Shown here: in pieces, positions 31,021 to 40,202 of the stretch
How the letters are laid out: the number at the start of each line of letters is the position of its first letter
Numbering within the stretch: the stretch's first letter is position 1
Source: Nocardiopsis gilva YIM 90087
Lineage (GTDB): Bacteria; Actinomycetota; Actinomycetes; Streptosporangiales; Streptosporangiaceae
DNA: 64,000 bases
Direction of reading: 5' to 3'
Assembly (NCBI RefSeq): GCF_002263495.1
Contig: NZ_CP022753.1
Location: forward strand, 5,146,001-5,210,000
The notes under the pieces: generated by a model
Seen by the model: the letters and a program-made list of their open reading frames with translations, nothing else
Database searches by the model: none
What the model was told of the DNA's origin: nothing
Translations under genes and position numbers: made by a program

Positions 31021-32229
31021 AGGCGCGTGACGGTGCCGGGGGAGCAGGAGCGGGGTAGTCAGGATGAGGAGCCCGGCGACCGCGATCGCGATGCGGGGGC
31101 TGGTGATGCCGGCCAGCAGGCCCCACAGCCCGGTCAGAGTCGCGGTGGTGGCTTTGCTGGTGACCGACCATGCAGACAGGGTGCGGGCCACGCGATCCGT
31201 CCCGGTCTGGTCGAGCCGGTAGGTGGCGAACACCGGGTTGAACACCCCCATGCAGGTGATCAGCCCAAGCTCTACGGCCATGACGAGCATCAGCCCGGCC
31301 GCGCCAGGGCGGACGAACACCAATCCGAGCAACCAGCACGCGCGCAGCGCCCCAGCGGTGAGCATAACCTGGCGCTGCCCGAACCGCGCGACCAGTCGGG
31401 GCGCCATACGTGAGCCGATCAGTCCGCCGACACAGGGCACAGCGAAGGCCAGGCCGTACTGCCAGGGTGCGAACCCGAGGTGCCCGAGCATGAGCACGGC
31501 GAGCAGCGGCGACGTCGCCATGATCAGGCCGTTGACCAGGATCGTGTTGAGGAACAGCGGACGAAGCGTCGGGTGGGTGAGGATGTATCGCCACCCGTCG
31601 AGCAGGTCGCCGGCTCGGAGCCGTGGCGCATCGGTTCGCGGGGGGCGTGGCTCCCTCCCGCCGATCGCGCGGATCCCCACTGCCGAGAGAAGATAGCTGA
31701 CCGCGTCGGCCGCCACGGTCGCCACCGGGCCGAACATCCCGATCGCGGCCCCGCCCAGCGGCGGTCCGAGCGCGGTGGCGGTCCAGGTTGTGGACTCGAA
31801 CCGCCCGTTCGCGACGAGCAGGTCCTCCGGCCGGACGAGCGCTTTCAGGTAGGCACCGCTGGCCGCCCTGAAGGCGATGTCGGCAGCGGCGACGATGACC
31901 GACACGACCAAGAGCTGGGCGAAGGTCAGCCAGCCAAGTGCGAACGCGGCGGGGATGCTCATCACCGCCGCGAACCGGGCCAGGTCCATCGCGATCATCA
32001 CCGGCCGCTTGCGACAGAACTCCACCCACGGTCCGAGTGGCACCGCCACCGCCGCCCCTACGGCCAACCCCACCGCGGCCAGCAGCGACACCTCGGCCGA
32101 CCCGGCGTGCAGCACAAGGATCGCGATCATGGCGAACGCGTCGAACGCCAGCCACGTGCCGAACGTACTGACCGCATACGCCGCCCAGAGCCACCCGAAC
32201 CGCCGCCCCAGCGATCGTCGAGCCCCCAT
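30973..32229 (-). CDS. MFS transporter
   Basis: A 418-residue major-facilitator protein with about 12 hydrophobic segments and the loop 2-3 signature region WVEFCRKRPVMIAMDLARF. It resembles the enterobactin-exporter-like (EntS/MFS_3) group. ATG 32229 (MGARRSLGRRFGWLWAAYAV) is chosen over 32286, which adds 19 residues with no ribosome site. The start faces the LysR gene with 137 bp between them, the usual arrangement for a regulator and its target. Substrate unknown. Confidence 0.85.
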   Translation of the reverse strand: MGARRSLGRRFGWLWAAYAVSTFGTWLAFDAFAMIAILVLHAGSAEVSLLAAVGLAVGAAVAVPLGPWVEFCRKRPVMIAMDLARFAAVMSIPAAFALGWLTFAQLLVVSVIVAAADIAFRAASGAYLKALVRPEDLLVANGRFESTTWTATALGPPLGGAAIGMFGPVATVAADAVSYLLSAVGIRAIGGREPRPPRTDAPRLRAGDLLDGWRYILTHPTLRPLFLNTILVNGLIMATSPLLAVLMLGHLGFAPWQYGLAFAVPCVGGLIGSRMAPRLVARFGQRQVMLTAGALRACWLLGLVFVRPGAAGLMLVMAVELGLITCMGVFNPVFATYRLDQTGTDRVARTLSAWSVTSKATTATLTGLWGLLAGITSPRIAIAVAGLLILTTPLLLPRHRHAPSRTLRRVTLVRRVDG

Positions 32230-32333
32230 GCCCCGCCCGCCCCTCACCGCCCTGACGAACAACCCAGCGTTGGCCGGACACATCAAAGCGAGCAGTGCCG
32301 TCGCAAATCAAACAACCAGCGCTTCGGCAATCC

Positions 32334-32348
32334 ACAACCATCGGTTGT
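32334..32348. promoter_or_regulatory. Candidate LysR binding site
   Basis: ACAACC-ATC-GGTTGT is a 15-bp perfect inverted repeat in the divergent intergenic region, 18 bp before the LysR start; a second AACAACC half-site lies at about 32321. This suits a LysR regulator controlling itself and the MFS gene. Confidence 0.55.
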
Positions 32349-32366
32349 GCACCTAGCCTGGGCAGC

Positions 32367-33279
32367 GTGGATCTCGATGCCGTGCGCACCGTCGTCGCCG
32401 TCGCGGACGCGGGGCAGTTCCAGGAAGCCGCCGCCGACCTGTCGATCACCCAGCAGGCCGTCTCCAAGCGCATCGCCGCGCTGGAGAAGGAGCTCGGGGT
32501 ACGGCTGTTCACCCGCACCGCGCGCGGGGCGCGGCTCACCATCGACGGGCAGGCGTTCCTGCCCCACGCCCGCGATCTCCTCCAGGCAGAGGAGCGGGCA
32601 GCCGCCTCCGTTCGGCCCGGTCGCCGCGCCCTGCGCGTCGACGTGATCGGTCGGCAGCTCGCTCCAGCGGGTCTACTGCGCGGCTTCCACGGCGCGCATC
32701 CCGCGATCGACCTCGATGTCGTGACCCTCTTCGACGCTGACGCGGCCATCGCCGCTGTCCGGTCCGGCACGATCGACGCGTCCTTCCGCGCTCTCACCGT
32801 GCCCGCACGGCAGCTCCCCCAGGGCATCGAGACCGCCCGGGTCCTCGACGAGCCCATCCCACGAGTTCGCCGCCGCCAGCGGGGTCACACCCGCCCAGCT
32901 CGCCGAGCACCGGATCTGGATGCCCGGCATCGTTAGCGGGACCGAGTGGGCCGCCTATTACGACGACCTCGCCACCGCGTTCGGGCTCACCATCGATGTG
33001 ATCGGCCCCAACTTCGGCGCCGAGCCCCTCCTCGATGCGATCGCCGACTCCCCAGCACTGGCGACGTTCGTCGGCGAACAGACCCGCCTCGTCTGGCCCG
33101 CCGACCACGACCTGCGGCGTATTGCCGTGCACAGCCCGACACCCGTCTACCCGCACTCGCTGATCTGGCGCCGCGACAACCCGCACCCCGGACTCGCCAA
33201 GCTCCGCGGTTACCTCGGCTCTGCGCAGCCCGATCGCTGCGACGCCGAAACGTGGACGCCCCACTGGGCGCAGCTGTGA
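32367..33279 (+). pseudogene. LysR-family regulator with an internal frameshifting deletion near 32860
   Basis: GTG 32367 starts a normal LysR: helix-turn-helix in the first 60 residues (AGQFQEAAADLSITQQAVSK, RIAALEKELGVRLFTRTARG), then an effector domain up to VLDEP. The expected continuation (HEFAAASGVTPAQLAEHRIW through WAAYYDDLATAFGLTIDVIG to the stop at 33279) is in another frame. Compared with remembered homologues about five to seven residues around ELLTGPA are missing, so the lesion looks like a deletion of roughly 16 nt rather than one base. The truncated product would end at 32936. It is divergent from the MFS gene it probably regulated. Confidence 0.75.
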
Positions 33280-33590
33280 ACACCACAGTTCCTGACGGCG
33301 ACAGCTTCATACGGTGGGCAGCCCTGAGCCGCGCCGATAGCGCGGATGGCGCGAACGTCGCGGACGGCGGTGCGGGAGGAGAGACGTGCGGAGGGTGATG
33401 CGGGGTGAGGGGGATGGCGGGGCAAAGAAGGCGAAGAAGAGCGACGGGGAGAAGTGGCCCCGCAGTCGTCGCGGGCGGGCATCGGTGGCCGATGGCACAC
33501 GTCGACGCTCGCTATCACGCGCACCCGCGGGGCACTGATACGTGGTCCGCGGCTCAGCGGCCGCGGATCACCGGTCGGCGAACCTGAGGG
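33280..33590. other. Intergenic region, nothing recognised
   Basis: About 310 bp between the convergent LysR pseudogene and the phosphodiesterase gene. No gene, strong hairpin or repeat was recognised. Confidence 0.5.
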
Positions 33591-34421
33591 TCAGGACAGG
33601 CGCTCGGTCAGGCGATGGACGGCGGCCGTGGCCGCATCCCCGCCCGTTCCTCGCACTCCTGTGGATCGTTCGGCGCCGATCTCATAGACCGCGCCGGGCC
33701 GGGCGAGATCGATCGGGCCGCTGAAGGTGCTCCGCGCCTCCTCATATGTCCGGTCGTCGTCGTTCCACGGCACCAGGTGCGTGAGGACCAGTCGGCGCGC
33801 CGCCGCGCTCTGCGCGTGCTCGCCCGCCTCACTCCCGGTGAGGTGCATGTCCTTGGGATGTTCCCGGTGATCGTGGAACGAGGCCTCACAGAGGAAGAGG
33901 TCGGTGTCCCGAGCGAGGTCGATGATCTCGTCACAGGCCCCGGTGTCTCCGCTGTAGGTCAGCGCTGTCCCGTCGTGTTCCAGGCGGATGCCGTAGGCCT
34001 CGACGGGGTGGTTCACCACGTCGACCCGGACGTCGAAGGGACCGATGCGCATCTGTCCCGGTGTCAGCTCCCGGAACTCGAAGGTCTCGGTCATGCCCGG
34101 ATCGGGTTCCAGACCGTACGCCTCGGCCATGCGGTCGGCGACGCCGGTGGGACCGTAGACGGGGATGCGGGGTTTGCGTCCTCCGGGTGGGAAGGTGCGG
34201 GCCACCCAGTAGGAACAGAGGTCGAAACAGTGGTCGGCGTGCAGGTGGCTGAGGTAGACGGCGTCGATGTCGTAGATGTCGACGTACCTCTGGAGTGCTC
34301 CGAGGGCGCCGTTGCCCAGGTCGAGCAGCATCCGGAAGTCTCCAGCCTCCAGCAGGTAGCAGGAGGCGGGGCTGGCGGGGCCGGGGAAGCTCCCCGCTGA
34401 GCCGATGATCGTTAGTCGCAC
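33591..34421 (-). CDS. MBL-fold cyclic nucleotide phosphodiesterase, Rv1339-like
   Basis: A 276-residue MBL-fold protein close to M. tuberculosis Rv1339, described as an atypical class II cAMP phosphodiesterase: RLTIIGSAGSFPGPASPASC at the start, SHLHADHCFDL (metal ligands), GIRLEHDGTALTYSGDTGAC, and FLCEASFHD. In M. tuberculosis it lies directly before rphA; here about 3.5 kb of other genes intervene. GTG 34421 matches the conserved N-terminus but has a weak ribosome site. cAMP as substrate is inferred from the family. Confidence 0.82.
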   Translation of the reverse strand: MRLTIIGSAGSFPGPASPASCYLLEAGDFRMLLDLGNGALGALQRYVDIYDIDAVYLSHLHADHCFDLCSYWVARTFPPGGRKPRIPVYGPTGVADRMAEAYGLEPDPGMTETFEFRELTPGQMRIGPFDVRVDVVNHPVEAYGIRLEHDGTALTYSGDTGACDEIIDLARDTDLFLCEASFHDHREHPKDMHLTGSEAGEHAQSAAARRLVLTHLVPWNDDDRTYEEARSTFSGPIDLARPGAVYEIGAERSTGVRGTGGDAATAAVHRLTERLS

Positions 34422-34648
34422 GTCGCAATTGCCTTTTCGATGAGCTGCCTCCGCGAAGACTCACGCGGCGAAGCGGTTGTGTCGCGAGGTGGGAGTCTCC
34501 TTGTTCTCCGTGTTACGGGTCTACCCCAATGACCGCTCCGGTGGTACCTAATGTGGGCCTCGTCTCACGCGTCGTGAATCACACGTGACCTCTTCACAAG
34601 ATGCAACCCATCTTATTTTCCCTGGTCAAGTAGGTTCCTCCGGATGTT

Positions 34649-35500
34649 CTAGCGGCCCCGTCTGGCCAGTTGCCGACTCTGCGCGACCAATCGTCCCGTC
34701 ACATCCCATAGGTCGAGGGTCTCGTCGAACCAGCCGTCGACCACCGCGTTCGTCCGGGCGCGGAAGGCCAATGGTCCAGGCTCGGGGATGGCGCGCATGT
34801 GCCAGGTCAGCTCGACGGTCGGTGCCCAGCTGCGGGGGCCGAACACGGTGATCACCGATGGCGGAGCGTCGACGGCCAGTGGCAGGACCAGGCACGGGTC
34901 CGAGCCGAGGCCTCCGTCCGCCTCACTGAGCCGGACATAGCCGCGGAGGTCCGGAGCGGGGGCGTCTCCGTCTTTGTCTTCTCTGTTTTCTCCGATGTCT
35001 CCTGCTTCGGCGCCGCGGCGTCGGAGCAGGTCCCAGGTGTCGCGGGCGAGGTACTGGTCGATGCGTTCGGGAAAGGGAGAGCCGCTTGTGCGGCGGGCCC
35101 TCGGGTCATAGCGGCGGCACCGATCGATCGGGGGCACGGCCGCGGGAGGGGTCTCGTAGGTGGGGGTGGTGTCGCGGTCCAGGGTGGCGGTGGCGATCGT
35201 GCCGGTGACGAGCGTCTGGCCGCCCTGGCTGATCCCAACCTGGACGGTGGCGACGGTCCGCCCGGCCTTGAGGACGGTCGCGTCGATGTCCGCGGGTCCG
35301 GCCGCGCCGGGACGGAGGAAGTGGAAGGAGGACGCGACGGCGTGGAGGTGCGGAGATTCGCACAGCGCGGCGCGCTGCAGCACCGCCATCACGTATCCGC
35401 CGTTCATGGCCTGGCCGATGAGGTAGCCGGGGTCCAGGTCGGCGGAGTAGCGCCCGGGACCGAGCGCGGTGACCGATGTCGCGGTATCGAATCGGGCCAT
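34649..35500 (-). CDS. Acyl-CoA thioesterase family protein (double hot-dog)
   Basis: A 283-residue TesB-like thioesterase: N-terminal hot-dog (GYLIGQAMNGGYVMAVLQRA, SSFHFLRPGAAGPADIDATV) and C-terminal hot-dog (PTVELTWHMRAIPEPGPLAF, GWFDETLDLWDVTGRLVAQS). It should hydrolyse acyl-CoA thioesters. Start uncertain: ATG 35500 (MARFDTATS) fits the domain, but ATG 35509 and GTG 35533 are in frame and none has a clear ribosome site. The 97-bp gap to the esterase upstream gives no sign of an operon. Confidence 0.82.
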   Translation of the reverse strand: MARFDTATSVTALGPGRYSADLDPGYLIGQAMNGGYVMAVLQRAALCESPHLHAVASSFHFLRPGAAGPADIDATVLKAGRTVATVQVGISQGGQTLVTGTIATATLDRDTTPTYETPPAAVPPIDRCRRYDPRARRTSGSPFPERIDQYLARDTWDLLRRRGAEAGDIGENREDKDGDAPAPDLRGYVRLSEADGGLGSDPCLVLPLAVDAPPSVITVFGPRSWAPTVELTWHMRAIPEPGPLAFRARTNAVVDGWFDETLDLWDVTGRLVAQSRQLARRGR

Positions 35501-35596
35501 GCTGACCATTGAATCGAACGCGATCCCATGCACGAACGCCGGGCCCTGCAGAACGGGACCCGGCTTCGGTGGTGCGGTGACAGCGTCTGGCGGCTC

Positions 35597-36943
35597 CTAG
35601 TCGATGAACCGCGCGTCGGGGTGCTCGGGGGATTCGCCGTCCAGGATCGGCTGCGGCTCGTGCTTCAGATGCTCGTCGAAGAACGCGGTGATGTAGGCGT
35701 TCTGGGAACGCAGCAGCCGCGGCCGGTCAGGGGCGTCGCCGAGGCTCTCACGCACCGTCCCCTCAGGCACGATCCCGGCGTCCTCCAGTTGCGGCAGCGT
35801 CAGCTGAAGGTCGGTGAACGACATGTGCCTGGCCTGGGGAAAGTTGATGTCGAGCTTCCACCCCGGCGAGTTGTCCCACAGGTCGCCCCAGTCGTCAAAG
35901 GTCCGGTGGGTGTGGGGAGCGCGTTCCCCTCCCTCCTCAACGCTGCTGCCTCCCATGAACATGAACGGCCGGTCCAGACCCTCCAGCGCCACCGGGAAGC
36001 GCTTCTCGAATTCACCGTCGTCCTGCCGGGAGGTCACCGTTCCGTCCAGGTCGATTCCGGCGTCGACGCGCTCGTCCTCGTACATCGTGTGGATCGAGGT
36101 TGCGCCGCCCATGGAATGGCCGAACATTCCGATGTTCTCCAGGTCGAGCCCGGCCTCCAGTCCGCGGGGCACCTCCCCGCCCTCGATACCGGAGTCATCG
36201 CCGCCCTGGATCTCCTCCAGCCGGTCGAGGACGAACCGGGCGTCGGCGACACGCGCTTCGACCGCCGTGCGAATGGCCTCCGGGGAGAAGTCCCCGACGC
36301 GGTCGGTGTCGACGTGTCCGTCGGGGAAGCGCACCGGGGCCTCGCCGGTGTGGTCCATGGTGACGACCACGTACCCCTGGCTCGCCAGTTCCTGCACGTG
36401 GACGGTCCCCAGACCCCGCACGCTGCCGAAGCCCGGGGAGTAGAGGACGACCGGTCGCTCACCAAGGCTGCGGTCCAGCGGGGCATCGGTGATCGCCGAC
36501 GTTCGGGTGCCCTGGACGTCGACGGTGCCAGGGTCCAGTTCGACCCTCTTGAACAGCTCGTCACCGACCTCTTGGTGCATGTAGGCGGCGCGCTCACGCT
36601 CGGGGCCGCGCTTGGCCGGATACCAGACGCTGGTCATCAGTTCGCGGTCCGCTTCCGCGCCCCACGGATCGGTGCGGTCCTCGTCGACCAGGTGCAGTTC
36701 GGTCGTCCCGATGCTGTACGGACCGCTGGGTTCGGGAAGATCGAACCGGAACCCCGCGTCGGAGTCAGCGACCGGCTCGGCCACCGCTGGGGAAGGGGCG
36801 ATGGTGAGGGCGAACCCGAGCGCTCCGGCGAGGACCGCGGCGCCCGTACGGCGGATTCCCGAGGGGCGCGAGGAACGGGTGGGGTGAGCGGACCTCGGGA
36901 GGTGGGGGGACTGAGGGATGTCGCGTTTAGACGCTTGTCTCAT
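35597..36943 (-). CDS. Secreted alpha/beta-hydrolase, PAF-acetylhydrolase-like
   Basis: A 448-residue exported hydrolase with an N-terminal signal (GAAVLAGALGFALTIAPSPA, cleavage after AVA). It is related to platelet-activating-factor acetylhydrolases and dienelactone-type esterases: nucleophile Ser in GMFGHSMGGATS, oxyanion region VVLYSPGFGSVRG, a following Asp in AGIDLDGT, and a likely catalytic His in ARHMSFTD. Natural substrate unknown; a secreted lipase or esterase role is inferred. ATG 36943 is chosen because the longer frame adds only low-complexity sequence. Confidence 0.82.
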   Translation of the reverse strand: MRQASKRDIPQSPHLPRSAHPTRSSRPSGIRRTGAAVLAGALGFALTIAPSPAVAEPVADSDAGFRFDLPEPSGPYSIGTTELHLVDEDRTDPWGAEADRELMTSVWYPAKRGPERERAAYMHQEVGDELFKRVELDPGTVDVQGTRTSAITDAPLDRSLGERPVVLYSPGFGSVRGLGTVHVQELASQGYVVVTMDHTGEAPVRFPDGHVDTDRVGDFSPEAIRTAVEARVADARFVLDRLEEIQGGDDSGIEGGEVPRGLEAGLDLENIGMFGHSMGGATSIHTMYEDERVDAGIDLDGTVTSRQDDGEFEKRFPVALEGLDRPFMFMGGSSVEEGGERAPHTHRTFDDWGDLWDNSPGWKLDINFPQARHMSFTDLQLTLPQLEDAGIVPEGTVRESLGDAPDRPRLLRSQNAYITAFFDEHLKHEPQPILDGESPEHPDARFID

Positions 36944-37016
36944 GGAGGCGAGGCTAGGCACGGCACCCGGGACCGCGCTTCCTCCGTAAGGCGGAGCACT
37001 TCCCCCAAACACGGAG

Positions 37017-37050
37017 CGGGGTTCCCCTGAAGCGCCTCAGGGGAACCCCG
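37017..37050 (-). terminator. Hairpin after cysM
   Basis: CGGGGTTCCCCTGA and TCAGGGGAACCCCG (37017-37030 and 37037-37050) form a perfect 14-bp stem with a 6-nt loop about 75 bp after the cysM stop. There is no strong T tract, so termination is likely but not certain. Confidence 0.65.
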
Positions 37051-37123
37051 CCGCACATCCGTGACGCCGACCGAGGAGCCCCAGCTCGGGACCGGACCTG
37101 GGCCCCGCACCGCCGCCTACGGG

Positions 37124-38083
<960 letters not shown>

Positions 38084-38362
38084 TCAGCGCATGCCGCCGG
38101 CCACGGCCGGCAGGACGGTCACGGTGTCGCCGTCGGAGAGGGTCGCCTCGATGCCGCCGACGAACCGGACGTCCTCGTCGTTGAGGTAGACGTTGATGAA
38201 GCGGCGCAGCTTGCCGTTCTCGACGAGGCGCTCGGCAAGGCCCGGGTAGCGCTTGTCCAGGTCTGTGATCAGCTCGGCGAGCGTCGCGCCCTCGCCCTCG
38301 ACGGCCTTCGCGCCATCGGTCAGATTGCGCAGGATGGTGGGGATGCTGACCTTGATGGCCAT
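38084..38362 (-). CDS. cysO: Sulfur-carrier protein CysO (MoaD/ThiS family) with GGMR end
   Basis: A 92-residue ubiquitin-like carrier: VSIPTILRNLTDGAKAVEGE, INVYLNDEDVRFVGGIEATL, DGDTVTVLPAVAGG. In M. tuberculosis the protein ends in Gly-Gly, whose carboxyl is thiolated for cysteine synthesis by CysM. Here two more residues, Met-Arg, follow Gly89-Gly90 before the stop, so the Gly-Gly end is not directly exposed. Removal by the neighbouring JAMM protease would be required if the chemistry is the same. It lies between mec and cysM. Confidence 0.92.
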   Translation of the reverse strand: MAIKVSIPTILRNLTDGAKAVEGEGATLAELITDLDKRYPGLAERLVENGKLRRFINVYLNDEDVRFVGGIEATLSDGDTVTVLPAVAGGMR

Positions 38363-38560
38363 GAGCGTCTCTCCGTTACAAGCGTGTGGTCGTGTGTGCG
38401 GTCACATCGTGCCCGCGTGTGCAGTGCCGGGCGGGTCCTGGTGCGGCACCCCGCCCCGTTGGTGTGCAACAGGCGCCGAGCATCCGTGATTCCAACGGTG
38501 TTCCGTACGTGAGGTCGCGGATGGTCCGTCGCGCCCCCTCGGCGTCCCCCGTGGCCGGTG

Positions 38561-38974
38561 TCAGCCGACTCCGGCGATCTCCACGGGCTCCTCGGTGACC
38601 TCGCTGTCGACGATCCGGTAGGAGCGGAACTCCACAGTCTCGGGGTCGCGCGTGGACACCAGGACGTAGTGCGCGTTGGGCTCGGAGGCATACGAGATGT
38701 CGGTACGCGACGGGTAGGCCTCCGTCGCGGTGTGCGAGTGGTAGATAACCACCGGTTCCTCGTCGCGGTCGTCCATCTCCCGCCAGACCTTGAACTGCTC
38801 CATGGAGTCGAAGCGGTAGAAGGTCGGCGAGCGCTCGGCGTTGACCATCTCGATGAATCGCTCCGGCCGGTCGGAACCCTCCGGTCCGGCGACGACACCG
38901 CACGCCTCGTCCGGGTGGTCGCGGCGGGCGTGGTCGACGATCTTGTCATAGATCGCGCGGTCGATCCTCAGCAT
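38561..38974 (-). CDS. mec: JAMM/MPN+ metallopeptidase Mec
   Basis: A 137-residue zinc peptidase. The JAMM motif comprises a Glu in the HPDEACGVVAG segment and HSHTATEAYPSRTD (HxH...SxxD). In M. tuberculosis Mec (Rv1334) cleaves cysteine from the CysO-cysteine adduct. ATG 38974 is chosen (MLRIDRAIYDK); the frame is open to 39010. It precedes cysO by about 200 bp. The carrier's extra C-terminal residues make Mec a candidate for carrier maturation as well. Confidence 0.92.
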   Translation of the reverse strand: MLRIDRAIYDKIVDHARRDHPDEACGVVAGPEGSDRPERFIEMVNAERSPTFYRFDSMEQFKVWREMDDRDEEPVVIYHSHTATEAYPSRTDISYASEPNAHYVLVSTRDPETVEFRSYRIVDSEVTEEPVEIAGVG

Positions 38975-39085
38975 GGTCCTCAGCGTATCCGAGAATATTT
39001 CCCTACCCACCCACTGGGTATGACTTTTCTCCCGCTCCCCCGCCTCCCTCGACGGTACGGCTGCGGGCCGCGGATGTTGGCAACC

Positions 39086-39652
39086 TCAGTCCTCCTCCTC
39101 GTCGTCGTCCAGACCGCTCGCCCCGAACAACGACTGGACCAGGGACTCCTGCAGGCCGCCGAGCCAGTCGTAGATGTGCAGCGCGGCGGCGTCGCCCTCG
39201 TCCAGCTCGCCCCGCTCCTCCTCGGCATAGGTCTGCTCGTCGACCCCGAGGCGGGTGCCGAGGGCGAGGCGGACGTCGTTGATCGCCTTCATCCACGCGT
39301 GCGCGTCGCCGAGATCGAGGTGGAGCGTCCCGCCGGCCACCGGAAGCTCCGCCAGCATGGTCCGCGCGTTCTCCCGCTTGTGCAGGCGGAGATCGTCCTC
39401 GGTGTAGCGGCGGAAGTCCCCCGCGGCCTCGGTGTCCTCCCTGTAGGCGTCGGGGAAGAGCCGCGCGAGAACGGGGTCGTCGGGCTTCTCCGCGCTGCCG
39501 CCGATACCGACGAGTTCGGCGAGCTCGTCCTGCGGCTCAGGTGCCTCCACCATGTCCAGGAGCAGCGCGGCCATGGAGCGGAGCACCGCCGACTCGTCGG
39601 CGTCCAAGTCGATGGCGACCCCACTGGAGTCGGGCCGGAATCCCTTGGTCAT
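39086..39652 (-). CDS. DUF2017 protein
   Basis: A 188-residue protein that always accompanies clpS and mec in actinobacteria (Rv1332 in M. tuberculosis). Recognisable blocks are FRPDSSGVAIDLDADESAVL, FRRYTEDDLRLHKRENARTM, and ALGTRLGVDEQTYAEEE. It is acidic, with an Asp/Glu tail. Function unknown; conserved adjacency to clpS suggests a link to N-end-rule proteolysis, which is inference. Confidence 0.9.
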   Translation of the reverse strand: MTKGFRPDSSGVAIDLDADESAVLRSMAALLLDMVEAPEPQDELAELVGIGGSAEKPDDPVLARLFPDAYREDTEAAGDFRRYTEDDLRLHKRENARTMLAELPVAGGTLHLDLGDAHAWMKAINDVRLALGTRLGVDEQTYAEEERGELDEGDAAALHIYDWLGGLQESLVQSLFGASGLDDDEEED

Positions 39653-39718
39653 GTCGTCACTGCTCCGCGGTCCATAGGACGGTGCCCATCATCGTGTCTA
39701 CGCGCCACCCGCGGCCCA

Positions 39719-40009
39719 TCACTCGTCGTGCTGCAGGGTCGCCCACAGACCATACTGGTGCAGCACCTGGACATCGCGCTCCATCTCCTCACGGGTTCCG
39801 CTGGAGACCACGGCGCGCCCCTTGTAGTGGACGTCGAGCATGAGCTTGTGCGCCTTCCGCTTCGAGTAGCCGAAGACGGTCTGGAAAACGTAGGTGACAT
39901 AGGACATCAGGTTGATGGGATCGTTCCAGACGATTGTCACCCAGGGGAGTTGCGGGCGCACATCCTCCTCGATGTCCGGTCGTTCCAGCTCGACCGGCGC
40001 CGTCGTCAT
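39719..40009 (-). CDS. clpS: ATP-dependent Clp protease adaptor ClpS
   Basis: A 96-residue adaptor that delivers N-degron substrates to ClpAP/ClpCP. The core motif [20 protein letters not shown] and [20 protein letters not shown] are characteristic. ATG 40009 is preceded by GAGGGAG at a good distance, so the longer frame to 40084 is rejected. It is 66 bp before DUF2017 and divergent from pncB. Confidence 0.95.
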   Translation of the reverse strand: MTTAPVELERPDIEEDVRPQLPWVTIVWNDPINLMSYVTYVFQTVFGYSKRKAHKLMLDVHYKGRAVVSSGTREEMERDVQVLHQYGLWATLQHDE

Positions 40010-40202
40010 GGCTCCCTCACCCTTTCCTCTGTGCGGGCTGTGCGCGGCGGCGCGCGACGGTGTCCAGGACACCGAGCGGGGCACCGATTCGCATAGGCAT
40101 CCTCACGATGCATTCTCCCATCATTCGCGGCCTGCCCGGGGTGGAGTGTCAGAGGAGGTCGGATATTTTGTTACCGAGAGACACAAACTAACCTTGACCG
40201 TT

